Part shown: piece by piece, positions 8,731-17,310 of the stretch
How positions within the stretch are numbered: the stretch's first letter is position 1
How the letters are laid out: every line of letters starts with the position of its first letter
Assembly (NCBI GenBank): GCA_016705005.1
Contig: JADIZB010000017.1
Coordinates: forward strand, 62,001-126,000
Length of the DNA stretch: 64,000 bases
Origin: Bacteroidales bacterium
GTDB taxonomy: Bacteria; Bacteroidota; Bacteroidia; Bacteroidales; Lentimicrobiaceae
Direction of reading: 5' to 3'
Made by a program: the position numbers and the translations under genes
The notes under the pieces: model-generated
Seen by the model: the letters and a program-made list of their open reading frames with translations, nothing else
Databases searched by the model: none
What the model was told of the DNA's origin: nothing

Positions 8731-9528
8731 TCAGAACCTTATGATAAAATGCTGCCTGCTCAGTTCCTTCCTGAAAAAGACAAGTCCCATGTGAAACAAG
8801 TCGATCGTAATGATCACCTTTTCATGATTTTTAATCTCATTCCAGGCTTGTTCCATCTCGGCCGACCAATGGATATCATGGAATATGTAAACAGAATTGT
8901 TGCCGGCATGTTTAACAAGCTGGCCAAAATATCTGAGTGTCGCCTCCTTTGTATGATTCCCATCAATAAAGGCATAATCAATGATTGCAGTCTGACGGAG
9001 AAGGCCGGGCAACACAATGTCGAAATTACCGACTGTAAACCGGGCATTGGTTGAACCAACCGCATTCAGGTTGGTAATGGCGAATTCAGCGGTTGACGCG
9101 CATCCTTCCATGGCAAGGAAAAGGCTGTCGGGTGCTGCCGAGGATTGATACATTGTACTTATGCCAAGTGATGTGCCCATTTCAAGCATTACTTTTGGCT
9201 TAAAATAGAGAACAATGCGGTGTAATAACCGTCCGTATTTTACCGGTATTCCGGCACGGGCAGCGATGTCCTTGACCCGGCGCAGATGGGTTGAATAACC
9301 GATTCTCCCTTTGCCGGCCCCGAAATCGATGATTTCAATCAGGTTCGGATTCCGGAACAGCAGACTCCTTTGCTTTTCTACGATTTTATAACCAGGGTAA
9401 TCACGGCTGTCGTGAAGCACGTAATTGATAAAGTCAAAAACAAACGGTGAATGGATTCCATGCCTGGTCCTGGCTTTGGCCAGATAAATCAGGTATCGGA
9501 ATGCAATGAAAATCGATCTTATTATCAT
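8731..9528 (-). CDS. Class I SAM-dependent methyltransferase
   Basis: A 265-residue protein with an atypical N-terminal region of about 105 residues (starts MIIRSIFIAFRYLIYLAKAR) followed by a Rossmann methyltransferase core. VMLEMGTSLGISTMYQ is motif I (SAM binding), LFLAMEGCASTAE the acidic end of beta-2, and YAFIDGNHTKEATLRYF is the DGxH segment typical of O-methyltransferase-like families. The phrase RHGIHSPFVFDFIN recurs in Bacteroidota homologues as I remember them. The substrate is unknown. The gene is on the minus strand, 41 bases upstream of the ABC ATPase gene. Confidence 0.8.
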   Translation of the reverse strand: MIIRSIFIAFRYLIYLAKARTRHGIHSPFVFDFINYVLHDSRDYPGYKIVEKQRSLLFRNPNLIEIIDFGAGKGRIGYSTHLRRVKDIAARAGIPVKYGRLLHRIVLYFKPKVMLEMGTSLGISTMYQSSAAPDSLFLAMEGCASTAEFAITNLNAVGSTNARFTVGNFDIVLPGLLRQTAIIDYAFIDGNHTKEATLRYFGQLVKHAGNNSVYIFHDIHWSAEMEQAWNEIKNHEKVIITIDLFHMGLVFFRKELSRQHFIIRF

Positions 9529-9668
9529 AGTGTAAAATTACAAAACACAGGTTACAATGTTAACTTATTTCAAATCGTTAAAACTCCTGATGCTTAACTT
9601 ATTCCAACCGGCTGTCTGAAAGAATGATCACGTTCTTATGTTTTTTTTGTCCTCCGGGACTATTGTTT

Positions 9669-9696
9669 GCAGTAGGCAGTAAGCAGTAAGCAGTAG
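9669..9696. repeat. Four tandem copies of a 7-bp unit gcagtaR
   Basis: Units gcagtag, gcagtaa, gcagtaa, gcagtag run head to tail in the gap between the methyltransferase and yifB genes. No ORF covers them. Confidence 0.85.
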
Positions 9697-9752
9697 GCTG
9701 TCATTTCATTCGTCATTCCCCGCCTACGCTGCGCTTCTGCGGGGCAGGCGTA

Positions 9753-9790
9753 ATTCGTCATTCGTCATTCGTCATTCGTCATTCGTCATT
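9753..9790. repeat. Five tandem copies of a 7-bp unit attcgtc
   Basis: Five exact units plus a partial att. It lies 57 bases from a second, unrelated 7-bp tandem repeat in the same intergenic gap; cattcgtcattcc at 9707-9719 is a further partial copy. The array ends 8 bases before the yifB stop codon at 9799. Confidence 0.9.
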
Positions 9791-9798
9791 CCACCTCC

Positions 9799-11337
9799 CT
9801 ATCCTCCCCAGGTTTCTCTGTCGAGGCTGCGGTAATGTATGGCTTCGGCCAGGTGATCGGGCCTGATACCGGCGCTGGAATCCAGATCGGCGATGGTACG
9901 GGACACTTTCAGAATGCGGTCGTAAGCCCTGGCCGAGAGGCTGAGCTTTTCCATCGCATTTTTCAGCAGGGCATGTCCGGTATCGTCAATCCGGCAAATA
10001 GTCTCAAGCATTCTGGTGGTGATCTGGGCATTGGCATGAATGCCTTTGTGCTCTTTGTATCTTTCTTCCTGGATCAGCCTGGCCCGGACAACCCTGTCCC
10101 TGATGCTGTCGCTTTTCTCCGAAATACGGACATCGGTCAGTTCGCGGAAAGGAACCGGTACGACCTCAACCTGAATGTCGATGCGGTCGAGCAGGGGGCC
10201 TGAAATCTTGTTCAGGTATTTCTGTACCACTCCGGGGGCGCAGACACATTCCTTGTCGGGATGGTTGTAAAACCCGCAGGGGCAGGGGTTCATGGCGGCA
10301 ACCAGCATGAAACTCGCCGGGTAGTCAACACTCAGCCGGGCGCGTGATACGGTTACATGCCTGTCTTCGAGGGGTTGCCTCAGCACTTCGAGTACAGTCC
10401 TTTTAAATTCGGGCAATTCGTCGAGGAAAAGTACCCCGTTGTGGGCCAGTGAGATTTCGCCCGGCTGGGGATTGGATCCACCGCCAACCAAAGCGACATC
10501 AGAAATTGTATGATGAGGGCTCCTGAATGGTCTTACGGAAATCAGCGAAGCCTGCCGGCTCATTTTCCCGGCTACGGAATGGATTTTGGTGGTTTCAAGT
10601 GCTTCGTGCAGATTAAGTGGAGGCAAAATTGATGGCAATCGCTTGGCCAGCATGGTTTTTCCGGAGCCGGGAGGGCCGATCAGAATTACATTATGGCCTC
10701 CGGCCGCGGCAATTTCAAGTGCCCTTTTGATGTTTTCCTGACCTTTTACATCCGAGAAATCGAATTCATATTCGTTCAGCTGGGCGTAGAACTCGTCGCG
10801 GGTATTCACGATTTCGCGTTCCAGTTCCGCATCACCATTGAAAAACCTTATTACCTCAAGGATGTTGTCGGCACCATAAACTTCCAGATCACTCACGATG
10901 GCGGCCTCCCGGGCGTTTTGGCGTGGCAGGATAAATCCTTTGAACCCCTGCTTCCTCGCTTCGATGGCGATTGGCAGTGCTCCTTTGATGGGTTGAAGTC
11001 CGCCATCGAGCGAAAGCTCTCCCATAATGATATAATCGCCGGTCCTTTCAGGCCTGATCTGCTCCGAAGCCGCCAGGATGCCCACCGCGATGGTAAGATC
11101 ATAGGCCGAACCTTCTTTGCGGATATCGGCCGGTGCCATATTGATGACTATTTTTTTGCCCGGAATTTTGTACCCGTTGTTCCTGAGGGCCGCTTCTATG
11201 CGCTGGTGGCTCTCCTTCACGGCGCTGTCGGGCAGACCGACCATAAAAAACTGGATTCCGTTGTCCATATTTACTTCAACGGTGATGGTAATGGCATTGA
11301 TTCCTATGATAGCGCTACCGAATGTTTTTATGAGCAT
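9799..11337 (-). CDS. YifB/ComM-family Mg-chelatase-like AAA+ ATPase
   Basis: A 512-residue AAA+ protein. The N-terminal ChlI/Lon-protease-like domain (about 1-165, MLIKTFGSAIIGINA...) is followed by the AAA core with Walker A GPPGSGKT (221-228) and Walker B GVLFLDELPEF. A Cys-rich insert NPCPCGFYNHPDKECVCAP follows, then a C-terminal lid domain (SARAYDRILKVSRTIADL). In Vibrio and Haemophilus, ComM is a hexameric helicase that promotes branch migration during natural transformation. That role here is by family analogy. It appears complete and stands alone. Confidence 0.93.
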   Translation of the reverse strand: MLIKTFGSAIIGINAITITVEVNMDNGIQFFMVGLPDSAVKESHQRIEAALRNNGYKIPGKKIVINMAPADIRKEGSAYDLTIAVGILAASEQIRPERTGDYIIMGELSLDGGLQPIKGALPIAIEARKQGFKGFILPRQNAREAAIVSDLEVYGADNILEVIRFFNGDAELEREIVNTRDEFYAQLNEYEFDFSDVKGQENIKRALEIAAAGGHNVILIGPPGSGKTMLAKRLPSILPPLNLHEALETTKIHSVAGKMSRQASLISVRPFRSPHHTISDVALVGGGSNPQPGEISLAHNGVLFLDELPEFKRTVLEVLRQPLEDRHVTVSRARLSVDYPASFMLVAAMNPCPCGFYNHPDKECVCAPGVVQKYLNKISGPLLDRIDIQVEVVPVPFRELTDVRISEKSDSIRDRVVRARLIQEERYKEHKGIHANAQITTRMLETICRIDDTGHALLKNAMEKLSLSARAYDRILKVSRTIADLDSSAGIRPDHLAEAIHYRSLDRETWGG

Positions 11338-11913
11338 GGTATAATATAATATTGAGCCAAGTTAATTAAAATTTATGAAAAATCAACGAAACTGTATTTA
11401 TTCGATAAAGTTATTTCAATCCGGAAAGTTATACAATCATTATATAGCCATGGAAATGTATGTTCATTAAATCTTATTGCTTTTAAAGGTAATTAAGATT
11501 GATTTTCAGCGTAAGTTAATTATGGAAATATTTATTCCCTGGGAAGAACAATAGGGTAAATCTAATCGTTGTGCGGCTATTATCATAACCTTCAGATTGT
11601 AATGCTAAAGTCGAAGCCACTTTTCTACTTCGCTTGCCTTCTGAAATGCATTACATGCAATTAAGACGCGGGCCAATACCCAATACAAGTATGTTATTTA
11701 TTGCCAATTCCTTAGCTACGTATTTGTAGGTATTTTAATACCCGGTATTCGGTATTTAAAGTGCCGATATTTTGACCAATTCATTATTAACCACATGTTA
11801 TACAATATCTTAACAAATTGCGTCTTGTTCAAAGTACTGTACTGAGGACATAAATATACTAAACTATGCTGTTGCCATTGTTGTTGTATTTCTCATCCTA
11901 AAAATTTTTAACC
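11338..11913. other. AT-rich intergenic region, no gene seen
   Basis: 576 bases between the divergent yifB and T9SS propeller genes. It is strongly AT-rich, with a small palindrome GGTATT-TT-AATACC at 11729-11742. No ORF, tRNA or convincing promoter box was recognised. It presumably holds the promoters of both genes. Confidence 0.5.
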
Positions 11914-13176
11914 ATGAAAAAAAACTTACTCATTGCTTCTGCTTTTTTCCTGGCAAGCCTGACATATGGCCAATGGACGCCCATCTCCATTGAAAATACG
12001 ACTACTTCCGTTGTTGCCCTTACGGGAATGGAAGGCACTGTATTCGCGGGCTTAGCTGGTGATGGAATTTTCGTGTCATCCAATGCCGGAGATTCCTGGA
12101 CTGACATTTCAGGCGATTTGCCCGATAAGAACATCAATTACCTGTTTGGAGCCACCATAGATGAACCTTTTTTTGCGGGTACTCAGGGTGGTCCTTTTGT
12201 GGGAGGTGTTATAAATGGGAATGCACAATACATAAATGCCACCGGAACCGGATTGCCCAGCACCGATATCACCTATTTTGGCAAATCTGACGATGTGGAT
12301 GAACTTTGGGTAGCCGGAACCCGCAACCAGGGTGTATTTACGGCCTCCGATAATGAGAATCTTGTTTGGAATGCTGCCAACAATGGACTAAGTGGTGATG
12401 CATTAAAAATAAATGGATTAAGCGGTTATAGCGATGATACAGACACCTGGGCTTTGAGTACCGGCAATGGCATTTATTTTTCACAGGACCAATTTTCCAG
12501 CTGGACATCGGGAAACAATGGCCTTTCGGGCGATCAGCTCATTGTTACAGGTTCGCTGGTGCTCAACACCATTACCCTCATCACTACCCATAACGGTGCT
12601 TTTATGACTCAGGATCTGGGCCAAAGCTGGTCGCCGCTGATTCCCGGGGTGAAATTTAACGCACTTGTTTTGGCCATTGACTACAATTCAGGCCAGGCTG
12701 CGATCTTTTTTTTGGGGGAAAGTTCCTATGTAACAAGCGACTTCATTAATTTCACCAGTTTGGTTACTCCAGGCGAAATTATTGCCGCCACCACTTCTGC
12801 AACCGATTTGTTTATTGCCACCGCACAATCGAAAAACAGTAATACCACCGGTGGTCTTTATCGACAACCCATTTCGACCGTTATAACTGCGATTTCCAGG
12901 CCCACTGAATCAGCTTCACTGGCAATGCTTCAGCAAAACAACCCTAACCCGTTTTCACAATCCACCACCATCAATTACTCAGTGAAAGAGTCTGAGTTCG
13001 TAACCATTAAAATCTATGATCTCATGGGTAAAGAAATCAGTACTTTGGTAAACGGGTTTACTTCTGCCGGAAATCATCAGGTGACTTTAGAAAACGCACA
13101 GCTACCTGCAGGACTATATTGTGCGGTACTAAAAACCAAAAACAATTTGACACAAATTAAGATGATTAAAGAATAA
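11914..13176 (+). CDS. Secreted beta-propeller protein with T9SS type A sorting domain
   Basis: 420 residues. A signal peptide of about 19 residues (ending LTYGQ) precedes a series of repeats of the sialidase/photosystem-assembly propeller type, with Asp-box-like turns (SSNAGDSWTDISG, SQDQFSSWTSGNNGLSG, TQDLGQSWSPL) over about residues 20-330. The C-terminal sorting domain begins NNPNPFSQSTTINYSVKE and ends LPAGLYCAVL...MIKE. The protein should be secreted or surface-attached through T9SS. No catalytic residues could be assigned. It follows a long AT-rich upstream region and appears monocistronic. Confidence 0.85.
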   Translation: MKKNLLIASAFFLASLTYGQWTPISIENTTTSVVALTGMEGTVFAGLAGDGIFVSSNAGDSWTDISGDLPDKNINYLFGATIDEPFFAGTQGGPFVGGVINGNAQYINATGTGLPSTDITYFGKSDDVDELWVAGTRNQGVFTASDNENLVWNAANNGLSGDALKINGLSGYSDDTDTWALSTGNGIYFSQDQFSSWTSGNNGLSGDQLIVTGSLVLNTITLITTHNGAFMTQDLGQSWSPLIPGVKFNALVLAIDYNSGQAAIFFLGESSYVTSDFINFTSLVTPGEIIAATTSATDLFIATAQSKNSNTTGGLYRQPISTVITAISRPTESASLAMLQQNNPNPFSQSTTINYSVKESEFVTIKIYDLMGKEISTLVNGFTSAGNHQVTLENAQLPAGLYCAVLKTKNNLTQIKMIKE

Positions 13177-13628
13177 CCATTGGTTTTTCTTCCGATTAAT
13201 GCCTGTAACTCCTGAAGTTATGGGCTTTTTATTTGTACGAATCATCGTTTCGCTTTACAAGAAACCTATTTCCTCTACTAAAATTCCATTTACTGTTGAA
13301 CGGTTTATGTGTTGACATTCTGAAATTAAAATGTTTCGCAGTTCCTGTCTGCCCCGATGCCCGGATAATCAGGCAGACATCATGAACAGTTTCAGCGGTA
13401 GAAAAACTAATCACATTTGCAGAACAGGGAAGCAAATGTTAAAGGATATCATTCGTAATTCCAAATCCGTAATTCTACATTTCTATTATCCTGCTTGAGT
13501 TTCAGGCATTACCAGGCCCTTAACATATATTGGCCTTATTTATATTTCACTAACACAAAATCCCTTTTTCAACATTTTACTTTGTCATATTATTCTTTTA
13601 TCAATATTCATCTATAAAAACCCATCCC
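13177..13628. other. Intergenic region, no gene supported
   Basis: 452 bases between two plus-strand genes for exported proteins. It holds only a short reverse reading frame of 68 codons without family features. No terminator or exact TAnnTTTG box was found (TTTACTTTG near 13580 is a near match). Confidence 0.4.
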
Positions 13629-14195
13629 ATGAAAAAATTCTTCATAATGCTTGTTGCCATTTATCTTATCAGCAACACGGTTAGCGCTCAATTTGAAAAG
13701 GGTGGCTGGATCACTTCCCTGCAGGGAAGTTTCGGGGCGGCAGGGCGTAAATCTGACCTCTACAAATACCATAACCTGCAGATAAAACCCGAATTGCTGA
13801 AATTGCTCAGGCACAATCTGGCGGTGGGATTTGTCGCTGGTATAGAGCAGTCGGCATCGAGAATGAAGAATTATCCGGGGGGAGGCGAACAGATACAAAG
13901 TGATCTCCATTTTCAGGCCGGCCCGGTAGTCCGGAAATATTTCGGCAACTTTAAGCTCAGACCTTATGCCGAGCTGAGTGTCGGTGTTAAATTCTCCAGA
14001 TATTATTCAAAATTTTCGGGTGAAGCCGGTTCTTCATTCAGCAATACGGAGGCCTTTATCCGCCCAGCCCTCGGGTTGAGTTACATGGTGAACGATAAAG
14101 TCAGCTTTAACATTTCGGCCGGAACTGACCTGATGCAACCAAGGTACCGAGAACTGGAAATCAACCTTGGAATATCGGTGAAGCTGGGTAAATAA
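13629..14195 (+). CDS. Outer-membrane beta-barrel protein
   Basis: 188 residues with a signal peptide of about 21 residues (MKKFFIMLVAIYLISNTVSAQ). Alternating polar and aromatic strands follow, such as VVRKYFGNFKLRPYAELSVGVKF, ending in the strand EINLGISVKLGK. This fits the small 8- to 10-stranded barrel families common in the phylum (OmpW/OMP_b-brl type). The function is unknown. It stands alone between two intergenic gaps. Confidence 0.75.
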   Translation: MKKFFIMLVAIYLISNTVSAQFEKGGWITSLQGSFGAAGRKSDLYKYHNLQIKPELLKLLRHNLAVGFVAGIEQSASRMKNYPGGGEQIQSDLHFQAGPVVRKYFGNFKLRPYAELSVGVKFSRYYSKFSGEAGSSFSNTEAFIRPALGLSYMVNDKVSFNISAGTDLMQPRYRELEINLGISVKLGK

Positions 14196-14454
14196 TCTCT
14201 GAAGGATTATCCCCGGAAAGGAGAAGCCGGTTTATATAAAAAAAGCACCTTTTTCGTCATCTGCTTTGCTTCTGTGCAGCAGATCCGGTCTTAAATCTGC
14301 GGCTTCGTCCTGGATTCCAATTCAATCAAATTTGGTGTTTTGGTGCCTTGGTGGCAGAAAAAATCCTCCATTTCGTAAATCAACCTTGGTTTTCTGAATT
14401 CAAACGATGAATTGACATCAGGTTCGTGAACATTTTTACCCCCGGCAGGTTTAA

Positions 14455-14673
14455 TTGCAATCAATCAAAAACTGCGTGGAAAGCAATAAGCCCGGCACCG
14501 AAGCCAAATCCCCCTGCCGTAAAGTGTGCCGTCTCGATGAAGATGGTATGTGTGTGGGTTGCTTCCGTATGCTTGATGAAATCGCAAACTGGGGGATAAT
14601 GGAAAACAATGAGCGGCATGAAGTACTCCGCAAGGCCCATTTGAGGATGCAGCTTCGTGAAATGAAACTCTGA
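14455..14673 (+). CDS. DUF1289 domain protein
   Basis: A small cytoplasmic protein with a conserved Cys pattern: SPCRKVCRLDEDGMCVGCFR, then LDEIANWGIM. This is the DUF1289 signature, in which four Cys probably bind a metal or Fe-S cluster. The longest frame begins with TTG at 14455. A GTG at 14476 (giving MESNKPGTEAKSPC) is as plausible and matches the short N-terminus of the family. The gene converges on gldB, with only 3 bases between the two stops. The function of the family is unknown. Confidence 0.75.
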   Translation: MQSIKNCVESNKPGTEAKSPCRKVCRLDEDGMCVGCFRMLDEIANWGIMENNERHEVLRKAHLRMQLREMKL

Positions 14674-14676
14674 TGG

Positions 14677-15693
14677 CTATTTTCCGGGCTTATAGCCTGA
14701 TTTTTCAAGAATTTTCTGGGAATCGGTATCGGCGAGCAGGTCAGCAAACGGTATGCTGTTGTTTTTCATATATGCCCTGACGATCTGCCAGCCAAGCCAG
14801 GCCCCGGTTCTGGCAGGCGATTCCTGCGAAAAAGATGAGGTAAAGGGCCCGTCGGTCATAAACATGCTCATCGACTGCGCCTCGGCCGAAAAAAGCAATT
14901 CGTTGCCGATCAGAAATTCCCAGAGGTTTTTTTCGTTGTCACTGCACCATGCAAGCTGTTTGGCTGAATACCCGATTTTAATGTTGTCTTCTGTTTCAGG
15001 AAGCAAGGCATCGGCAAAATAAAGCATCTTTCCCTGTTCTATCATCGCATCCAGCAGAACCGGTGTTTTTTTGGTCTTTATCAGCGCCAGCGAAATCTCC
15101 TTCAAACAGTCGGGAAGAATATGGTCAGGGGTTAGTCTTGATGATATGTAAAGCGGCATCCCCATTTTGCTGTATCCTTTATAGTCGCTGCCCAGGTACA
15201 TATCGAGCGCGATGATCAGCGCAGAGTCGGAATACTTGATCGGGTATTCAAAGTCAAATCCGCTTACATAAGTATAAATGGCTGGTATCTTTATGCCTGG
15301 TATTTCCTTCTTCATGCTACCGAAAGCCTCCGAAAACCCGGCAGTTAGTTGATTGAGGTCAGGAAAACGCTTTATACATTCTGAATAGACCTGCTGATTC
15401 TGAGGGTCGGCAACAAACATAAGGAGCTGGTCAGTCGCTTCGGGGGAACTGTAATTGTCGCCAAGAAAAACCTTATACTCAGGAGCAATTTTATCGAGAC
15501 CCTGCCTGAAACTGTTTTTCGGAATACTGAAAAGGGCCTTTTCGTAACGGTGAATGATAATCTGGCTGGTTCCGGAAGCTTCAGCAGCCGTTTCTCCCGG
15601 CTGTATTCCGGGCGATTTTTCAGAACGATGGCATGAGGTGATCAGCATGGAAAGCTGAATTACAACGAAAACAGCTATTGTAAGGTATTTCAT
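14677..15693 (-). CDS. gldB: Gliding motility lipoprotein GldB
   Basis: Lipoprotein required for gliding, and linked to T9SS-dependent motility, in Flavobacterium. The chosen ATG gives MKYLTIAVFVVIQLSMLITSC, a lipoprotein signal with Cys at residue 21. The longer frame from 15756 would bury that signal behind 21 odd residues, so it is rejected. The 338-residue product shows the family hallmarks FLIGNELLFSAEAQSMSMF and ARTGAWLGWQIVRAYMKN, a zincin-like region near the C-terminus. gldC is not adjacent, but nadE lies 1.6 kb away, as around gldB in Flavobacterium. Family assignment is from memory of its motifs. Confidence 0.85.
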   Translation of the reverse strand: MKYLTIAVFVVIQLSMLITSCHRSEKSPGIQPGETAAEASGTSQIIIHRYEKALFSIPKNSFRQGLDKIAPEYKVFLGDNYSSPEATDQLLMFVADPQNQQVYSECIKRFPDLNQLTAGFSEAFGSMKKEIPGIKIPAIYTYVSGFDFEYPIKYSDSALIIALDMYLGSDYKGYSKMGMPLYISSRLTPDHILPDCLKEISLALIKTKKTPVLLDAMIEQGKMLYFADALLPETEDNIKIGYSAKQLAWCSDNEKNLWEFLIGNELLFSAEAQSMSMFMTDGPFTSSFSQESPARTGAWLGWQIVRAYMKNNSIPFADLLADTDSQKILEKSGYKPGK

Positions 15694-15743
15694 TTGTTGG
15701 ATTCTGTTGTTACAAAGTGGCAATGAAGATGCAAAAAAACAAA

Positions 15744-15771
15744 AAACCCCTGACATGGAAGGCAGGGGTTT
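15744..15771 (-). terminator. Intrinsic terminator of the beta-barrel gene at 15791
   Basis: On the minus strand, AAACCCCTG pairs perfectly with CAGGGGTTT (9 bp) around a 10-base loop, followed by TTTGTTTTTTT. It lies 19 bases past the stop and before gldB, so gldB probably has its own promoter. Confidence 0.85.
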
Positions 15772-15790
15772 AATAACGGTGAGTTTTTAA

Positions 15791-16387
15791 CTAAAGTATT
15801 TTCCAGCCGAGGCTGACGGTGAACATATTGTTCTTCAGGTCGAAATTTTCGAGTTCGGAAATGTTGTTCAGCCCGAGTTCGTACCTCAGATCTACGGTGA
15901 ATACGAGCAGATCCACCCCGGCGCCGAACTGAAGTCCCCATAAGGCATTCCTGATATCATCCTTCTGAATGGCATTTTCCCAGTTTTCGGTGGTAATGGT
16001 CTTGTTGATCACCATAGAGGCAACGGGTCCGGCCATCGCTCTGACATTCAATAACTTGAGATCCAATACCTTGACACCCAGCAACAACGGGAGGTCGATG
16101 GATTTGACCTTTAAAGTGGTGGTGCTTCCGGGGAAATCATCATGTTTCAGGATACCGTTGCGGCTCATCAGAACCAGCTCAGGTTGAAAATATACTTTCT
16201 TACCAAACCGGGCAAAGGCGCCAAAATGAAAAGTGCTTTTCATTTCTTCAGTAATCTGGTTTTCATCGGTTGTAAATTTCGAGAAGGAAGCGCCTACTTT
16301 AGGTCCGATTGAAAAACCGGGGATCAGCTGGGCGTGGGCCATGATACCAAACACAAGAGCGGTCGATAATAAGATCAGTTTTTTCAT
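15791..16387 (-). CDS. Outer-membrane beta-barrel protein (PF13568-like)
   Basis: 198 residues from MKKLILLSTALVFGIMAHAQ, a clear signal peptide. The 12 codons upstream in the same frame are discarded because they precede the signal and begin close to the promoter box at 16412. The mature part has the family features GPKVGASFSKF, KVYFQPELVLMSRNG, KSIDLPLLLGVK and a final strand FTVSLGWKIL. It is divergent from another barrel gene of the same family at 16577. Its function is unknown; such barrels often act as small porins or T9SS accessory proteins. Confidence 0.82.
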   Translation of the reverse strand: MKKLILLSTALVFGIMAHAQLIPGFSIGPKVGASFSKFTTDENQITEEMKSTFHFGAFARFGKKVYFQPELVLMSRNGILKHDDFPGSTTTLKVKSIDLPLLLGVKVLDLKLLNVRAMAGPVASMVINKTITTENWENAIQKDDIRNALWGLQFGAGVDLLVFTVDLRYELGLNNISELENFDLKNNMFTVSLGWKIL

Positions 16388-16411
16388 AGGTTTGTTTTTG
16401 TATTTGTTGAG

Positions 16412-16419
16412 CAAATATA
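16412..16419 (-). promoter_or_regulatory. -7 promoter box of the beta-barrel gene at 15791
   Basis: TATATTTG on the minus strand, an exact TAnnTTTG, 24 bases upstream of the chosen ATG. The -33 region is poor. Confidence 0.45.
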
Positions 16420-16576
16420 ACAATATTCGGTCAGGATTCTACATGGTATGGCTGAATACCCGTGGTAATCTGACTTCTGATGGTGGATTTTTCGTAATTT
16501 CGCAGATGATCAACCATCCCGGGAGATTTCCGGATCGTATGGATTTCACTGTTTCAGAAAATTAAAAATCCGTTCC

Positions 16577-17272
16577 ATGAAACGAGATAACTTATTCAGG
16601 TCAGTTTTTATTGTGATCCTTTTTGTTTTTACACAAACCGTCACTGCCCAGGACAAGAAAGTATCACTGGGTGTTAAAGCAGCGCCCAATCTGGGATGGC
16701 TGAAAACCGACCAATCCGGATACAAGAACCAGGGTATTGTGGGAGGTTTTGGCTGGGGGTTGGTGGCGGAGTTTTATTTTGCAGAAAACTATGCCTTCGG
16801 AACCGGTTTCAATTTTAATTTCCAGAATGGCAAGCTGGTTTATCCTGAGTACAGAAACGGCTCGGTAAATGGCGAGCTTACCCGTAAATACCGGCTCAAG
16901 TACCTTGAATTACCTGCGATGATCAAGATGAAGACCAATGAAATCAACGGGATCAAGTTCTTTGGCCAGATTGGTCTGGGAACAGGAGTCCGGCTCAGTT
17001 CAAAGGGTGAAGATGTTTTTACATCTGATGGCAGACCTGATGAAACCACCGATTTCAGACCGATCGATGCACAGACAACCCTGTTCAGGGCTTCCATGAT
17101 TGTTGGTGCAGGTATTGAATATCCCATCGACAATTCAACGTCGCTTGTGGCGGGGATCAACTTCAACAATGGGTTTACCAATGCCCTGAAGGGGAATAAT
17201 ACAGCAAATTCAACACTGGAGCACTCTGGTATGCCCAACTTCATTGAACTGAGTTTTGCTGTGATGTTCTGA
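16577..17272 (+). CDS. Outer-membrane beta-barrel protein (PF13568-like)
   Basis: 231 residues with a signal peptide of about 25 residues (MKRDNLFRSVFIVILFVFTQTVTAQ). Barrel segments include GVKAAPNLGWLKTD, YFAENYAFGTGFNFNF, RKYRLKYLELPAMIKMKT, and the closing strand FIELSFAVMF. The YLELPAMIK phrase is typical of the family. It is divergent from the related gene at 15791 and sits 38 bases upstream of nadE on the same strand, so it may be co-transcribed with nadE. Confidence 0.82.
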   Translation: MKRDNLFRSVFIVILFVFTQTVTAQDKKVSLGVKAAPNLGWLKTDQSGYKNQGIVGGFGWGLVAEFYFAENYAFGTGFNFNFQNGKLVYPEYRNGSVNGELTRKYRLKYLELPAMIKMKTNEINGIKFFGQIGLGTGVRLSSKGEDVFTSDGRPDETTDFRPIDAQTTLFRASMIVGAGIEYPIDNSTSLVAGINFNNGFTNALKGNNTANSTLEHSGMPNFIELSFAVMF

Positions 17273-17310
17273 TTTCAATACTTTTTAATACCCCAAAAGC
17301 AATCAGACCG

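Noticed and set aside
13229..13435. 68-codon reverse frame in the gap after the propeller gene
   Set aside because: No promoter, family or conserved composition; it lies in a spacer with no other support.
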